Positions 1 to 8,100 of a stretch of 21,080 nt of DNA are shown here, in pieces. Every line of letters starts with the position of its first letter. The stretch's first letter is position 1. The stretch covers positions 1 to 21,080 of the forward strand of contig JBJECR010000019.1 in assembly GCA_051871275.1 (NCBI GenBank), read 5' to 3'. The notes under the pieces are model-generated. The model saw only the letters and a list, made by a program, of their open reading frames with translations. It did no database searches and had not been told where the DNA came from. The position numbers and the translations under genes are program-made. This DNA comes from CAJUPY01 sp051871275 (GTDB lineage Bacteria; Bacteroidota; Bacteroidia; Bacteroidales; Muribaculaceae).

Positions 1-19
1 TTCAATTTTGATAAAATTA

Positions 20-51
20 TTTGCTCATTTCAAAATTATAATATAATTTTA
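20..51 (+). promoter_or_regulatory. Candidate Bacteroidota-type promoter for the small HTH gene
   Basis: TTTG at 20-23 is followed after exactly 20 bases by TAATTTTA at 44-51, which matches the Bacteroidota -7 consensus TAnnTTTG at 7 of 8 positions. Transcription would start near 58 and leave a leader of roughly 48 bases before the ATG at 106. A second possible -7 box, TAACTTTA at 83-90, has no good -33 partner. The region is very A+T-rich, so chance matches are likely. Confidence 0.35.
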
Positions 52-105
52 ACACATCAAATTTAAAACTAACATATAATATTAACTTTATAAACTATAT
101 GTATT

Positions 106-366
106 ATGAGTAAGACAATCACATTCAATGAACTTCGTCGCATCAAAGACAGTTTACCTGATGGTGCAACCCATCGCATTGCTGATAAGCTCAACACTAC
201 AGTTCAAACCGTTCGTAACTATTTTGGTGGCAGTAACTACGAATTTGGTAAGAATTTAGGCGTTCATATTGAACCGGGTCCTGATGGTGGTATTGTTGTC
301 CTTGATGACACTACTATATATGATATGGCTATAGAAATCTTAAAGGAACAGGAAGCTCAAAAATAA
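106..366 (+). CDS. Small helix-turn-helix DNA-binding protein (86 aa)
   Basis: This predicted small acidic-tailed protein has a likely helix-turn-helix at about residues 20-42, where a run beginning GATHRIADKLN leads into TVQTVRNYFGG, the pattern of a turn followed by a recognition helix. The C-terminal half holds the strand-like stretch HIEPGPDGGIVVLDD and a final amphipathic helix. From memory, short proteins of this form recur as single genes in Bacteroidales and are annotated only as DNA-binding; no target or pathway is known to me. It stands alone: 141 bases with two hairpins separate it from miaA, and a candidate promoter lies upstream. It could be a nucleoid-associated or regulatory protein. 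The coding call is firm, the function is inferred only from the fold. Confidence 0.8.
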   Translation: MSKTITFNELRRIKDSLPDGATHRIADKLNTTVQTVRNYFGGSNYEFGKNLGVHIEPGPDGGIVVLDDTTIYDMAIEILKEQEAQK

Positions 367-376
367 AAACGCATAT

Positions 377-454
377 TTCTACTTCTCATCAGCATTTCCT
401 CTAACTCTGATTTGATTTCTTAGAAAGTGGAGGAAATTGAAGTAGAATGTTTTT
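377..454 (+). other. Long interrupted stem-loop 3' of the HTH gene
   Basis: TTCTACTTC (377-385) pairs perfectly with GAAGTAGAA (439-447), and inside it ATTTCCTC (394-401) pairs perfectly with GAGGAAAT (430-437). That gives 17 base pairs with an 8-base bulge on the left (386-393), one unpaired base on the right (438) and a 28-base apical loop. A T run at 450-454 follows directly. It could end transcription of the HTH gene, protect its 3' end, or be part of a small RNA. The pairing is seen directly; the function is inferred. Confidence 0.65.
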
Positions 455-490
455 AGTCGAAAATCTCGTAGGTTTTCGATTTGTTTTATT
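455..490 (+). terminator. Second hairpin with T-rich tail before miaA
   Basis: TCGAAAATC (457-465) pairs with GGTTTTCGA (471-479), nine pairs including one G-U, around the 5-base loop TCGTA. The tail after it is T-rich (TTTGTTTTATT). This looks like an intrinsic terminator and stands only ten bases after the end of the preceding long stem-loop. It could separate the HTH gene from miaA, although no clear separate promoter for miaA is visible. Confidence 0.55.
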
Positions 491-507
491 AAAATATATA
501 TAATGGT

Positions 508-1425
508 ATGACTAAACCGTCATTATTAGCAATAATCGGTCCTACGGCTTCAGGTAAAACAAATAGAGCTGTTTCTCTAGCAAATCATTTTGACGGAGAG
601 ATTATCAGTGCCGATTCCAGACAAGTTTATCGTAATATGAATTTAGGTACGGGTAAAGACCTTGAAGAATATAATGATATACCGTATTACCTCATAAACA
701 TTGTTGATGCCGGCACAAAATACAATCTTTATCAATATCTATCAGACTATAAATCTGCATATAACACCATTATTAGTAAAAATAAACTCCCAATCTTATG
801 TGGAGGCACAGGGCTTTACGTTGAATCCGTATTAAATGGGTTATATCTGCCGGAAGTTCCGGAAAATAAGGAGCTTCGTGATTCCTTAAAAGATAAATCT
901 CTTGAAGAGTTGATTGAAATATTATCTTCAAAGAAAACTTTACACAACACAACGGATGTTGATTCTTGCAAGCGTGCCATCAGGGCAATTGAGATTCAAA
1001 CATACTATGAACTTTACCCGGATAAAGCCGTTAACGTTAAACCTAATCCTATAAAAGATGCCATTATTATTGGTATTGATATAGACAGGGAAACTCGTCG
1101 CAAACGTATTACCGAAAGATTACATTCAAGACTTGATTCCGGAATGGTGGACGAGGTAAAAAATCTTCTTGATTCCGGCATCCCGGCAGATGATCTTATT
1201 TACTACGGTTTGGAATATAAGTTCCTCACATTATATTTAATTGGGAAATTGACATACGACCAAATGGTTGAACAGCTAAATATTGCAATACACCAGTTTG
1301 CAAAACGCCAGATGACCTGGTTCAGAGGTATGGAAAAAAGAGGCTTCAAAATCAACTGGTTGCCATGGAATTTATCTGAAAAAGATTTTATCTCCAATGT
1401 GGAATCTATTATCGGTGACAATTAA
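508..1425 (+). CDS. miaA: tRNA dimethylallyltransferase MiaA
   Basis: MiaA transfers a dimethylallyl group to N6 of A37 in tRNAs that read codons beginning with U. This 305-residue protein has the family's usual length. Visible motifs are the P-loop GPTASGKT (11-18), ISADSRQVYR (the catalytic Asp region), CGGTGLYV, a RAIRAIEI segment, and near the C-terminus FAKRQMTWFRGM. After DSRQVYR the sequence runs GTGKDLEEY rather than the more common GTAKP, so it belongs to a divergent subgroup. The ATG is preceded by the tiny reading frame ATG-GTA-TGA (503-511), whose stop overlaps the start. The next gene begins three bases after the stop, so the two are probably co-transcribed. Confidence 0.95.
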   Translation: MTKPSLLAIIGPTASGKTNRAVSLANHFDGEIISADSRQVYRNMNLGTGKDLEEYNDIPYYLINIVDAGTKYNLYQYLSDYKSAYNTIISKNKLPILCGGTGLYVESVLNGLYLPEVPENKELRDSLKDKSLEELIEILSSKKTLHNTTDVDSCKRAIRAIEIQTYYELYPDKAVNVKPNPIKDAIIIGIDIDRETRRKRITERLHSRLDSGMVDEVKNLLDSGIPADDLIYYGLEYKFLTLYLIGKLTYDQMVEQLNIAIHQFAKRQMTWFRGMEKRGFKINWLPWNLSEKDFISNVESIIGDN

Positions 1426-1428
1426 AAG

Positions 1429-2400
1429 ATGAAACGTTTTTGCGTCATATTATTTGCTTTATTTTCAGCTATATCTGTTTTAATGGCGACAGATAGAATG
1501 ACATTTCGTGACAAAGGAAGAATTATTGAAAAAGACTCAGTTTTATCGTATGAAATGAATAAAGCAAAACAGTTTGATATACACATTTCATTTTCACATA
1601 AAAAAACGCCGGACACAGATTCTGAATTTCAAATATGCTTAAATGATAGCACACATAAAAGAGGATATTCAGTTTGTTTTAACTGGAAAGATAAACCATT
1701 CGAGGATTTTGACGGCTCAAGAGAATTGATTATTTCCGTTGTTGATTTACAGAAAGATAGTATTCTTTTTGCCAGAACTGTTTCTGACCCCAAAACAGCA
1801 GACCTTTATAAAGGAACAAATTCTATTACTTTTTATGGCAGCAGATTTGCCGGCATTGATGTATATTTAAATAAAACATACTATCTTGGAAGGTTGGATT
1901 GGGTTGATGATATTCAAAATATTTCTCTCTTATCATCATTTGGCTCAAATCTAAAAATCATTAAAACATCATACATTAAAGACAATATTGAAGATATCAC
2001 TACAAACTTGACTTTTGATGATATTAAGCATATAGTAGAGTCCTCAAATGATAGCATAGTTGGTTTTTATAAATATCTTGACAGAGAAAACGACCCGCGT
2101 ATAGCATCACCGGGAGGTAAATACACTATTGCCGTTGTTCCTACAGATGTGAAAGGAAAATATGATGTGCTTTATATAAATAATGCTCTCACATTCAGTC
2201 ATATATGGACGCTAGGTATGAGAAAAGCAATATTGACTAAAACTATTTTCGTTAACCATTTTGATGTAGAATGGTACGATTCCAAGCAAACATATATGAA
2301 TGATGAGATTTCTGCCACTCTTTCTCTTGAGAACACCGTTTTGGAGTTTAATTTCCCTGTGTATAAAGCCAAAATTCGCTTCAGTAAAATAATAAATTGA
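1429..2400 (+). CDS. Exported protein of unknown function (323 aa)
   Basis: I do not recognise a named family. The first 20 or so residues (MKRFCVILFALFSAISVLMA) form a signal peptide. There is no lipobox cysteine, so the protein is probably periplasmic or secreted. Residues of about 45-185 read as alternating beta strands, with a segment FYGSRFAGIDVYLNKTYYLG and then LLSSFGSNLKII that resembles the concanavalin A-like/LamG sandwich pattern. Residues of about 200-323 include GFYKYLDRENDPRIASPGGK and a strand-rich end, FNFPVYKAKIRFSK, which looks like a second beta domain. From memory, similar C-terminal halves occur in uncharacterised Bacteroidales proteins. It starts three bases after miaA, so it is probably in the same operon, though no functional link is evident. 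It ends about 30 bases before the gldE promoter. Confidence 0.8.
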   Translation: MKRFCVILFALFSAISVLMATDRMTFRDKGRIIEKDSVLSYEMNKAKQFDIHISFSHKKTPDTDSEFQICLNDSTHKRGYSVCFNWKDKPFEDFDGSRELIISVVDLQKDSILFARTVSDPKTADLYKGTNSITFYGSRFAGIDVYLNKTYYLGRLDWVDDIQNISLLSSFGSNLKIIKTSYIKDNIEDITTNLTFDDIKHIVESSNDSIVGFYKYLDRENDPRIASPGGKYTIAVVPTDVKGKYDVLYINNALTFSHIWTLGMRKAILTKTIFVNHFDVEWYDSKQTYMNDEISATLSLENTVLEFNFPVYKAKIRFSKIIN

Positions 2401-2407
2401 TAAATTA

Positions 2408-2438
2408 TTGCTAATAAGCAGAGAAATAGCTACCTTTG
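2408..2438 (+). promoter_or_regulatory. Promoter of the gldE-gldD-PPTase operon
   Basis: TACCTTTG at 2431-2438 matches the Bacteroidota -7 consensus TAnnTTTG exactly. TTG at 2408-2410, within ATTG, stands 20 bases upstream as the -33 element. Transcription would begin near 2446, about 30 bases before the TTG start codon of gldE. Confidence 0.6.
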
Positions 2439-2475
2439 CAAAAGTAAACCAAATGTCAAACTAAATCATTTAATT

Positions 2476-3807
2476 TTGGATATAGACCCTCTTCCGGCTT
2501 CGATGCCTACTTTATGTATGTGTCAAGCCTTTATGAACCTTTTCACAACAGAGCAATTTATAGCTCTTATTATTGCAATAATTTGCCTTTTTATATCCGG
2601 TTTTATTTCCGGAAGTGAAATTTCCTTTTTCTCGCTTTCTTCAAATCATATTGAAGTTGAGCAGTCAAAGCACCGTGATGAAATTATCAAACTTACTGAT
2701 AATGCGGATAGACTTCTTGCTACGATACTAATTGCCAATAACTTGGTAAATGTTGCAATTGTGGTTTTATGTACCTACTCTTTATCTACGGTCTTTTCCG
2801 GACTTACTCCGGGAATGAGTTTCTTGATTCAATCCGTACTACTCACGTTTTTGATTCTCCTTTTTGGTGAAATTCTACCTAAATTGATAGCCACAAATCG
2901 TCCTCTTACATGGGCGGAACATTCTGTTTCCATACTTTCCGGAATTGTAAGATTATGCTATCCTCTATCTTCTATGCTTGTTAAAAGTACGTCTTTCGTA
3001 AATCATATTGTGAGAAAAAACAATAATGGTGTTACAACAGATGAGCTTTCTCAAGCCCTTGAGATAACAAATGTCGGTACTTCAAAGAGCGATAAAGAAA
3101 TGCTTGAGGGCATTCTTAAGTTTGGAGACACTACAGCATCTGAAATCATGACCCCAAGAGTTGATATAACGGATATAGAACTCTCCATGAACTTTGCTGA
3201 GGTGATGCAAATTGTTGTGGAAAGCGGTTATTCCAGACTTCCGGTTTATGATGGAACACAAGATAATATTAAGGGTGTTTTATATAGCCGTGATTTACTG
3301 CCATACATTGGTAATAGAAACAATGAAACATTTAATTGGCAACGACTTATCCGCGAGCCGTATTTTGTTCCGGAATCTCGTATGATAAATGATTTGCTTG
3401 AAGATTTCCGCAAACTTAAAATACACCTTGCAATAGTCATTGACGAATTTGGCGGCACACAAGGTATTGTTACTCTTGAAGACGTTCTTGAGGAGATAGT
3501 TGGCGACATCAAAGATGAATACGATGATGAAGAGTCTTTCTATAAACGCCTCCCGGACGACACTTTCATTTTTGAAGGAAAAACGGTTTTAACAGACTTT
3601 TTCCGTGTAACAGGTCTTAATGAAGATGACTTTGCGGACGTAACTGCGGATTGTGAAACTCTTGCCGGTATGTTGCTTGCTATTAAAGGTGATTTCCCCA
3701 AGAAAAAGGAACCTCTTGAATACCTAAATTGCAGATTTCTCATTTTGGACATTCAGGGGCATCGTATTTCCAGCGTAAGAGTGAAGATTATTCAAGATGA
3801 AGAGTAG
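2476..3807 (+). CDS. gldE: GldE-type membrane protein (CNNM/CorC family)
   Basis: This is a 443-residue inner-membrane protein of the CNNM/CorC (HlyC) superfamily, whose relatives include Mg2+-transport or efflux proteins. The DUF21/CNNM part (about 20-190) has four hydrophobic segments, including ISGFISGSEISFFSLSS and FGEILPKLIA. A CBS pair follows (EIMTPRVDITDIE, then the DEFGGTQGIVTLEDVLEEIV segment), and a CorC_HlyC domain closes the protein. The adjacent gldD identifies it as the GldE subtype, first defined beside gldD in gliding Flavobacterium. The chosen start is TTG; the N-terminal MDIDPLPAS fits the short acidic lead I associate with GldE. ATG at 2503 or 2533 are alternatives. The last 11 bases overlap gldD, which indicates translational coupling. 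Confidence 0.88.
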   Translation: MDIDPLPASMPTLCMCQAFMNLFTTEQFIALIIAIICLFISGFISGSEISFFSLSSNHIEVEQSKHRDEIIKLTDNADRLLATILIANNLVNVAIVVLCTYSLSTVFSGLTPGMSFLIQSVLLTFLILLFGEILPKLIATNRPLTWAEHSVSILSGIVRLCYPLSSMLVKSTSFVNHIVRKNNNGVTTDELSQALEITNVGTSKSDKEMLEGILKFGDTTASEIMTPRVDITDIELSMNFAEVMQIVVESGYSRLPVYDGTQDNIKGVLYSRDLLPYIGNRNNETFNWQRLIREPYFVPESRMINDLLEDFRKLKIHLAIVIDEFGGTQGIVTLEDVLEEIVGDIKDEYDDEESFYKRLPDDTFIFEGKTVLTDFFRVTGLNEDDFADVTADCETLAGMLLAIKGDFPKKKEPLEYLNCRFLILDIQGHRISSVRVKIIQDEE

Positions 3808-4393
3808 ATTCTTTCTGTATATAAGTTCATTATTCATTACAATTGGGATTGTTTGTTCTTGCAATAATGAATCTACACCAATTCCAAGGCAATACGCATA
3901 CCCGAGAATTTGTGAATTTTGTAATGAATATGAACCTGTAAACGACGTAGAATTAAACATTGAAAGAAATAAATCCGCCATTATAGATGTTGATTCTGTG
4001 GTAGATAACAATTTGCGGTGGCTTACCCTATTCTATCCTCAATATAATTCAAAACTTTTTATTACAATAAATAAAGCTCTTAGTTCTGAATCTTTTAACC
4101 AAATTTTAGAGAATAGAATTCAGCGGTTTTCACTAAACATTGGTGGTAATATTTATGAGCAATTTGATGTGGAAAATCAAAACGGTTTTAATACTCAAAT
4201 ATTGAGAATTAAATCAAATTCCGCAAATCCAGTAATGTTTATTTCTACAAATAACCATGACATAATTGTAAGCGGTACTATGTATTTACAAGACGTAAAT
4301 GCTATTTCAAAGCCGGATTCAATTGCCCCGATTGTGGATTATTTGTTTCATGATATTGTTCATATAGCTAATTCCATATCAATTAATGATTAA
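3797..4393 (+). CDS. gldD: GldD-like gliding-motility-type lipoprotein
   Basis: This 198-residue protein starts with a lipoprotein signal, ITIGIVCSCNNE, so Cys-21 or Cys-22 would be lipidated after processing. It then shows the GldD pattern: a proline-rich start (TPIPRQYAYPRI), a middle WLTLFYPQYNSKLFITI segment, the IGGNIYEQF region, and the C-terminal DSIAPIVDYLFHDIVHIANS helix. In gliding Flavobacterium, GldD is one of several lipoproteins needed for gliding. It also occurs in non-gliding Bacteroidales, where its role is less clear and is probably linked to envelope or T9SS function. It overlaps gldE by 11 bases upstream and the phosphopantetheinyl transferase gene by 8 bases downstream, so all three belong to one operon. 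Confidence 0.85.
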   Translation: MKSRFFLYISSLFITIGIVCSCNNESTPIPRQYAYPRICEFCNEYEPVNDVELNIERNKSAIIDVDSVVDNNLRWLTLFYPQYNSKLFITINKALSSESFNQILENRIQRFSLNIGGNIYEQFDVENQNGFNTQILRIKSNSANPVMFISTNNHDIIVSGTMYLQDVNAISKPDSIAPIVDYLFHDIVHIANSISIND

Positions 4394-4988
4394 TGTTGAT
4401 TTTGATATTGAAGATGTTTGTGTGGTATTGTCTGAAATTAACGATGATATTTTCGCTGAATCATTAGCTTCTCTTAATGATTCAGAGTCTTATTATGTCA
4501 AATCTATACAAAACCTAAAAAGACAAAGGGAAGTTGCTGTTACATTATTTATATTTAAACAATTATTCGGAAGCGATACAATATTGGAACATAATGAAAA
4601 TGGTAAACCTTTTCTGAAATACTCACCTACTCATATTTCTATTTCACATTCCGGAAACTTTATATGTATAGCCTATTCTGATACATGTGAGGTCGGCGTA
4701 GATATTCAGTTTTGGAATAATGCATTGTATAGAACAGTTGATAAATATTTGTCAACAAATGAGCAGAAGCTACTTGACATAAATAATAAAACCGTGCTAT
4801 TAAAATCCTGGACAGCTAAAGAGGCGACTTACAAAATTTTCAATATTAAGAATCTTTCATTAAAAGATATTGATACCTTAAATGACGACTATGTTGTTGC
4901 TTCATTATCGAAATCAACTGCTATAAAATTATCATCAAAAACTATATTTTTTGATAATTATGCCATTACTTTAGTTGCAAAACATTAA
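4386..4988 (+). CDS. 4'-phosphopantetheinyl transferase (Sfp/AcpT-like)
   Basis: The enzyme moves the 4'-phosphopantetheine arm of coenzyme A to a serine on carrier proteins, converting apo- to holo-acyl carrier protein. The 200-residue length and the motifs fit the Sfp superfamily: SISHSG (85-90, with His-88), VGVDIQFW (103-110, metal ligand Asp-106) and the signature WTAKEATYK (142-150, with Glu-146 and Lys-150). The second acidic residue of the usual GVDIE is Gln-108 here. Because no carrier protein or polyketide/peptide synthase gene is nearby, its target may be the housekeeping fatty-acid ACP or an unlinked system. It overlaps gldD by 8 bases. The ATG chosen is the only one that gives the complete N-terminus. 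Confidence 0.87.
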   Translation: MINVDFDIEDVCVVLSEINDDIFAESLASLNDSESYYVKSIQNLKRQREVAVTLFIFKQLFGSDTILEHNENGKPFLKYSPTHISISHSGNFICIAYSDTCEVGVDIQFWNNALYRTVDKYLSTNEQKLLDINNKTVLLKSWTAKEATYKIFNIKNLSLKDIDTLNDDYVVASLSKSTAIKLSSKTIFFDNYAITLVAKH

Positions 4989-5044
4989 ATTTAGCAACAA
5001 ATTAACCTTTATTAAATATTTTTCAGTAAATTTTAATCCGTTTA

Positions 5045-5067
5045 TAAAGTTAAAATCTTTAACTTTA
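5045..5067. repeat. Perfect 10-bp inverted repeat before the large secreted-protein gene
   Basis: TAAAGTTAAA (5045-5054) and TTTAACTTTA (5058-5067) are exact reverse complements separated by ATC. The right arm contains TAACTTTA (5060-5067), a 7-of-8 match to the Bacteroidota -7 box, so the repeat could be an operator placed on the promoter of the gene at 5126. A convincing -33 element at normal spacing is not visible. A role as a hairpin in the leader RNA is less likely if transcription starts downstream of it. Confidence 0.45.
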
Positions 5068-5125
5068 CACGGTTAAATATAAGTCTTGCATTTAATTACA
5101 CTAACATAAATACATTATTATTACC

Positions 5126-8100
5126 ATGTTTTCAAAAAAGTCGTTATTGACATTACTGACGGCACTATTTATAAGCACGTCGGCACATTCTCAGTTCGGC
5201 AACTATGAGCTTGCTGAAATGGGATACTTACAATCACCGATGCAAACGAAAGCCGGTTTGGTTGTAACTACCAATAGTAGTAACGAGCTATACCTTGTGA
5301 AAGATGGCTCACTTAAGCCCCTTGTTATATCAAGAGGTGCAGGTATGTACACTCATCTTAATGCTGATAAAACCATTATCGGTTACAAAAGCATCAATGA
5401 TGATTATCAGCAAGCACCGGCTTTGCTGAATGTTGAAACAGGAGAAATCACTCTCCTTGAAAACTACACAAATCAGTGTGGACAGGTTTCATTTGCTGAT
5501 GACGGTACGCTTGCTTACACAATGGGTGATGAACTTATTGTACGAAAAGGCAATAATCGTCGTTCATATCTTATTGGTGAGTATGTAAACATCGTGAACC
5601 TTTCACCGGATGCTAAAAAGGCTGCTTATTGCAACCTTAACGGTGAAATGTATATTCTTGATTTAACTACCGGCTACAAGGAATTTATCAGTAATATTAC
5701 AAACGGTTACAACCCTATCTGGTCTCCGGACGGAACTAAGATTGCCGTTCAAATTATTAACGGTGAAGCTATCGTTCACGAAGTGTTCAGCAAAGCTGCT
5801 TTCAAATTAGGAGAAGCCGGACACATTAAATGGACTTCAGATTCAAAAGAACTCGTTTTCACTCGTCTTAATAGAGGGGAAATGTTTACACTGACAGGTT
5901 CTTCTATTCTTCAAACATCATACGATGGTAGCAATATGAGAACTATACTTGATAACTCTGAAAGTACGCCTGTTGGTATTGAACTTGTAGAAAACGACAA
6001 TTTAATAGTTTCATACGGACGTGGTTTGAAAAGAGGTATTTCTCGTTTGACTCTTTCTACAGGCAAACTTACCAAATCCGTAACTAAAGAAAATGCTCTG
6101 TTATCTATAGATGATACTGAAGTTATTACCTCAACAAAGAGCATTAACATTGAAGAAAAAACTCGTGTTGCCAACATCGCATTGAAAAAACATCAAGCAG
6201 AAAAAGCTGAGCTTGAACGCCAAGGTAAACAACTTAAGTCTGCTACACCAAATCTTATTGGGGCAATGGATATTCCTTACATAAACCAGGTTTGGGATAC
6301 ACCAAGCAGTCATAATGGTTGCTACGGTTATGGATATGTTTGCTGTGCTCCTTCATCATCATGTATGAATCTTGGCTATTGGAAAATGCTCGATCCTTAC
6401 GCAGTTACATCTCGTGCTTCAGGTGTTGGAACTGTTTATTATTCATGGTATGTAGGTCGTAATTATACAAGTCAAACAGGCCATACATTCACAAATACTG
6501 CAACAGGTAATGGTTGCAGTGGTGTTGGTGGTGGATACGGTTATATGTGGGCTAATGGTTCACCGAATTCCACTATGCATAATTTCTATAAATACAATGG
6601 TATGACAAGTTCATATTTTGAAAGTAGCTGGTCAAAGTTCGTATCTGAATCAGATGCAGGTCGCCCTTACACTATCTGCCTTCAAAATGGTACAGGTGGC
6701 CATGTTGTACTCGGTTTCCGTGCGAACTGCAAGGCTGCTAATGATGGTACAATTTCATCTTCCACAGGTTCATTTGTCTGCCACGACCCATACGGTGACT
6801 ACAATGGTGCTTCATATCCTAACTGGGATGGTCGTTTTGCTACATACGACTGGCCTGGAATTAGCAACGGTTACAAGAATATCGGTGTTTTCTATTGGGG
6901 ATGCGTAGCCGTTCCACCTGCTTCTGCCGTTTCTAATCCTACACTTGAAGTTTCTCCTTCATCTCTTAATTTTGAGTGTTATCCTAATGAACACCCTTCA
7001 CTTTCTTTCACTGTAACAGGTAAAGACTTATCAAGCAATATTACGGTTGCATCAATTACTCCCGGACGTTTCAGCACATCTGTTTCCGAACTTCCTTCAT
7101 CAGGTGGTACTGTAACTGTAACATTTAATATTTCAGGCGATATCGGTACATACGGTTCCGGTGGTTCTGCAGTAGATTATGATTTCTACGTAAAAGTTAA
7201 ATGTGGTACTTTGGAAAAGAAAGTTGCCATTACAGCTACCGTAAAAGCTCCGCCTATTGGTGAAATTACTGAAAAATGGAATCTTTCCGATAAGAGAGGT
7301 ACTCTCACTTCCAAAGGCTACGATGCTGCAAAAATCAGAAACTTTGTATATAACGATGGTAAACTCTATTGCGTTTACAACCATAGCGACATCCTTGTTC
7401 TTAATGCTCAAACAGGTGAAAGTCTCGGTTACTTAGATAAAGGTGATATTATCTCCGGTGGTACTCTTACTCTTTGCGACGTAAAAGTTCTTGACGGACA
7501 CATCGTGGCTTGTAACCTTGCAGGTGAAGAAGGTCTTGAATTCAGAGTTTATGCTTGGGATGATGACTCCGCTGCACCATATTTGTTGTATAACACTACT
7601 AATCTGCAAGGAGCAAACAGACTTGGTGACTGTCTTGAACTCGCAGGAACATACGACTCTGACCTTTGGCTCACTTTAGGTAACGATTATGGCGGTGTAA
7701 CACGTATTATACAATTCAATAGAAATAATGGAAACTGGACTTCAAAAGTAACAAACGTTACTAAAGACGGTTCTGCACAACTTGCTACAGGTTCTACTAC
7801 TCGCGTATATTATCAGCCGGGCAATGGTTGGTGGATTGACGGTAAGAATTCTTATCCTACATGGTGTACATTGGATTCTTCCTCAGGCACTGCAAAACAA
7901 AGTTGCAATGTTGCTACAGATAAACTTATCGGTTCAAGCCACCACGAATTTAACTATAATACTACCAAATATGCCGCTAACTTGATTTTCTGTGGTGATA
8001 CAAACTATACACAACCGAAAATGAAGTTAATCATTGACAATACAGGTAACTTCTCAAGCACTACCACTATCGGTTACTATCCTTCTGATGGTTTAAGTGA

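Noticed and set aside
6266..6930. Bacteriocin-processing C39 peptidase of an ABC exporter
   Set aside because: The protein has a signal peptide, no membrane or ATPase domain, and a T9SS tail; no double-glycine precursor peptide gene was seen nearby.
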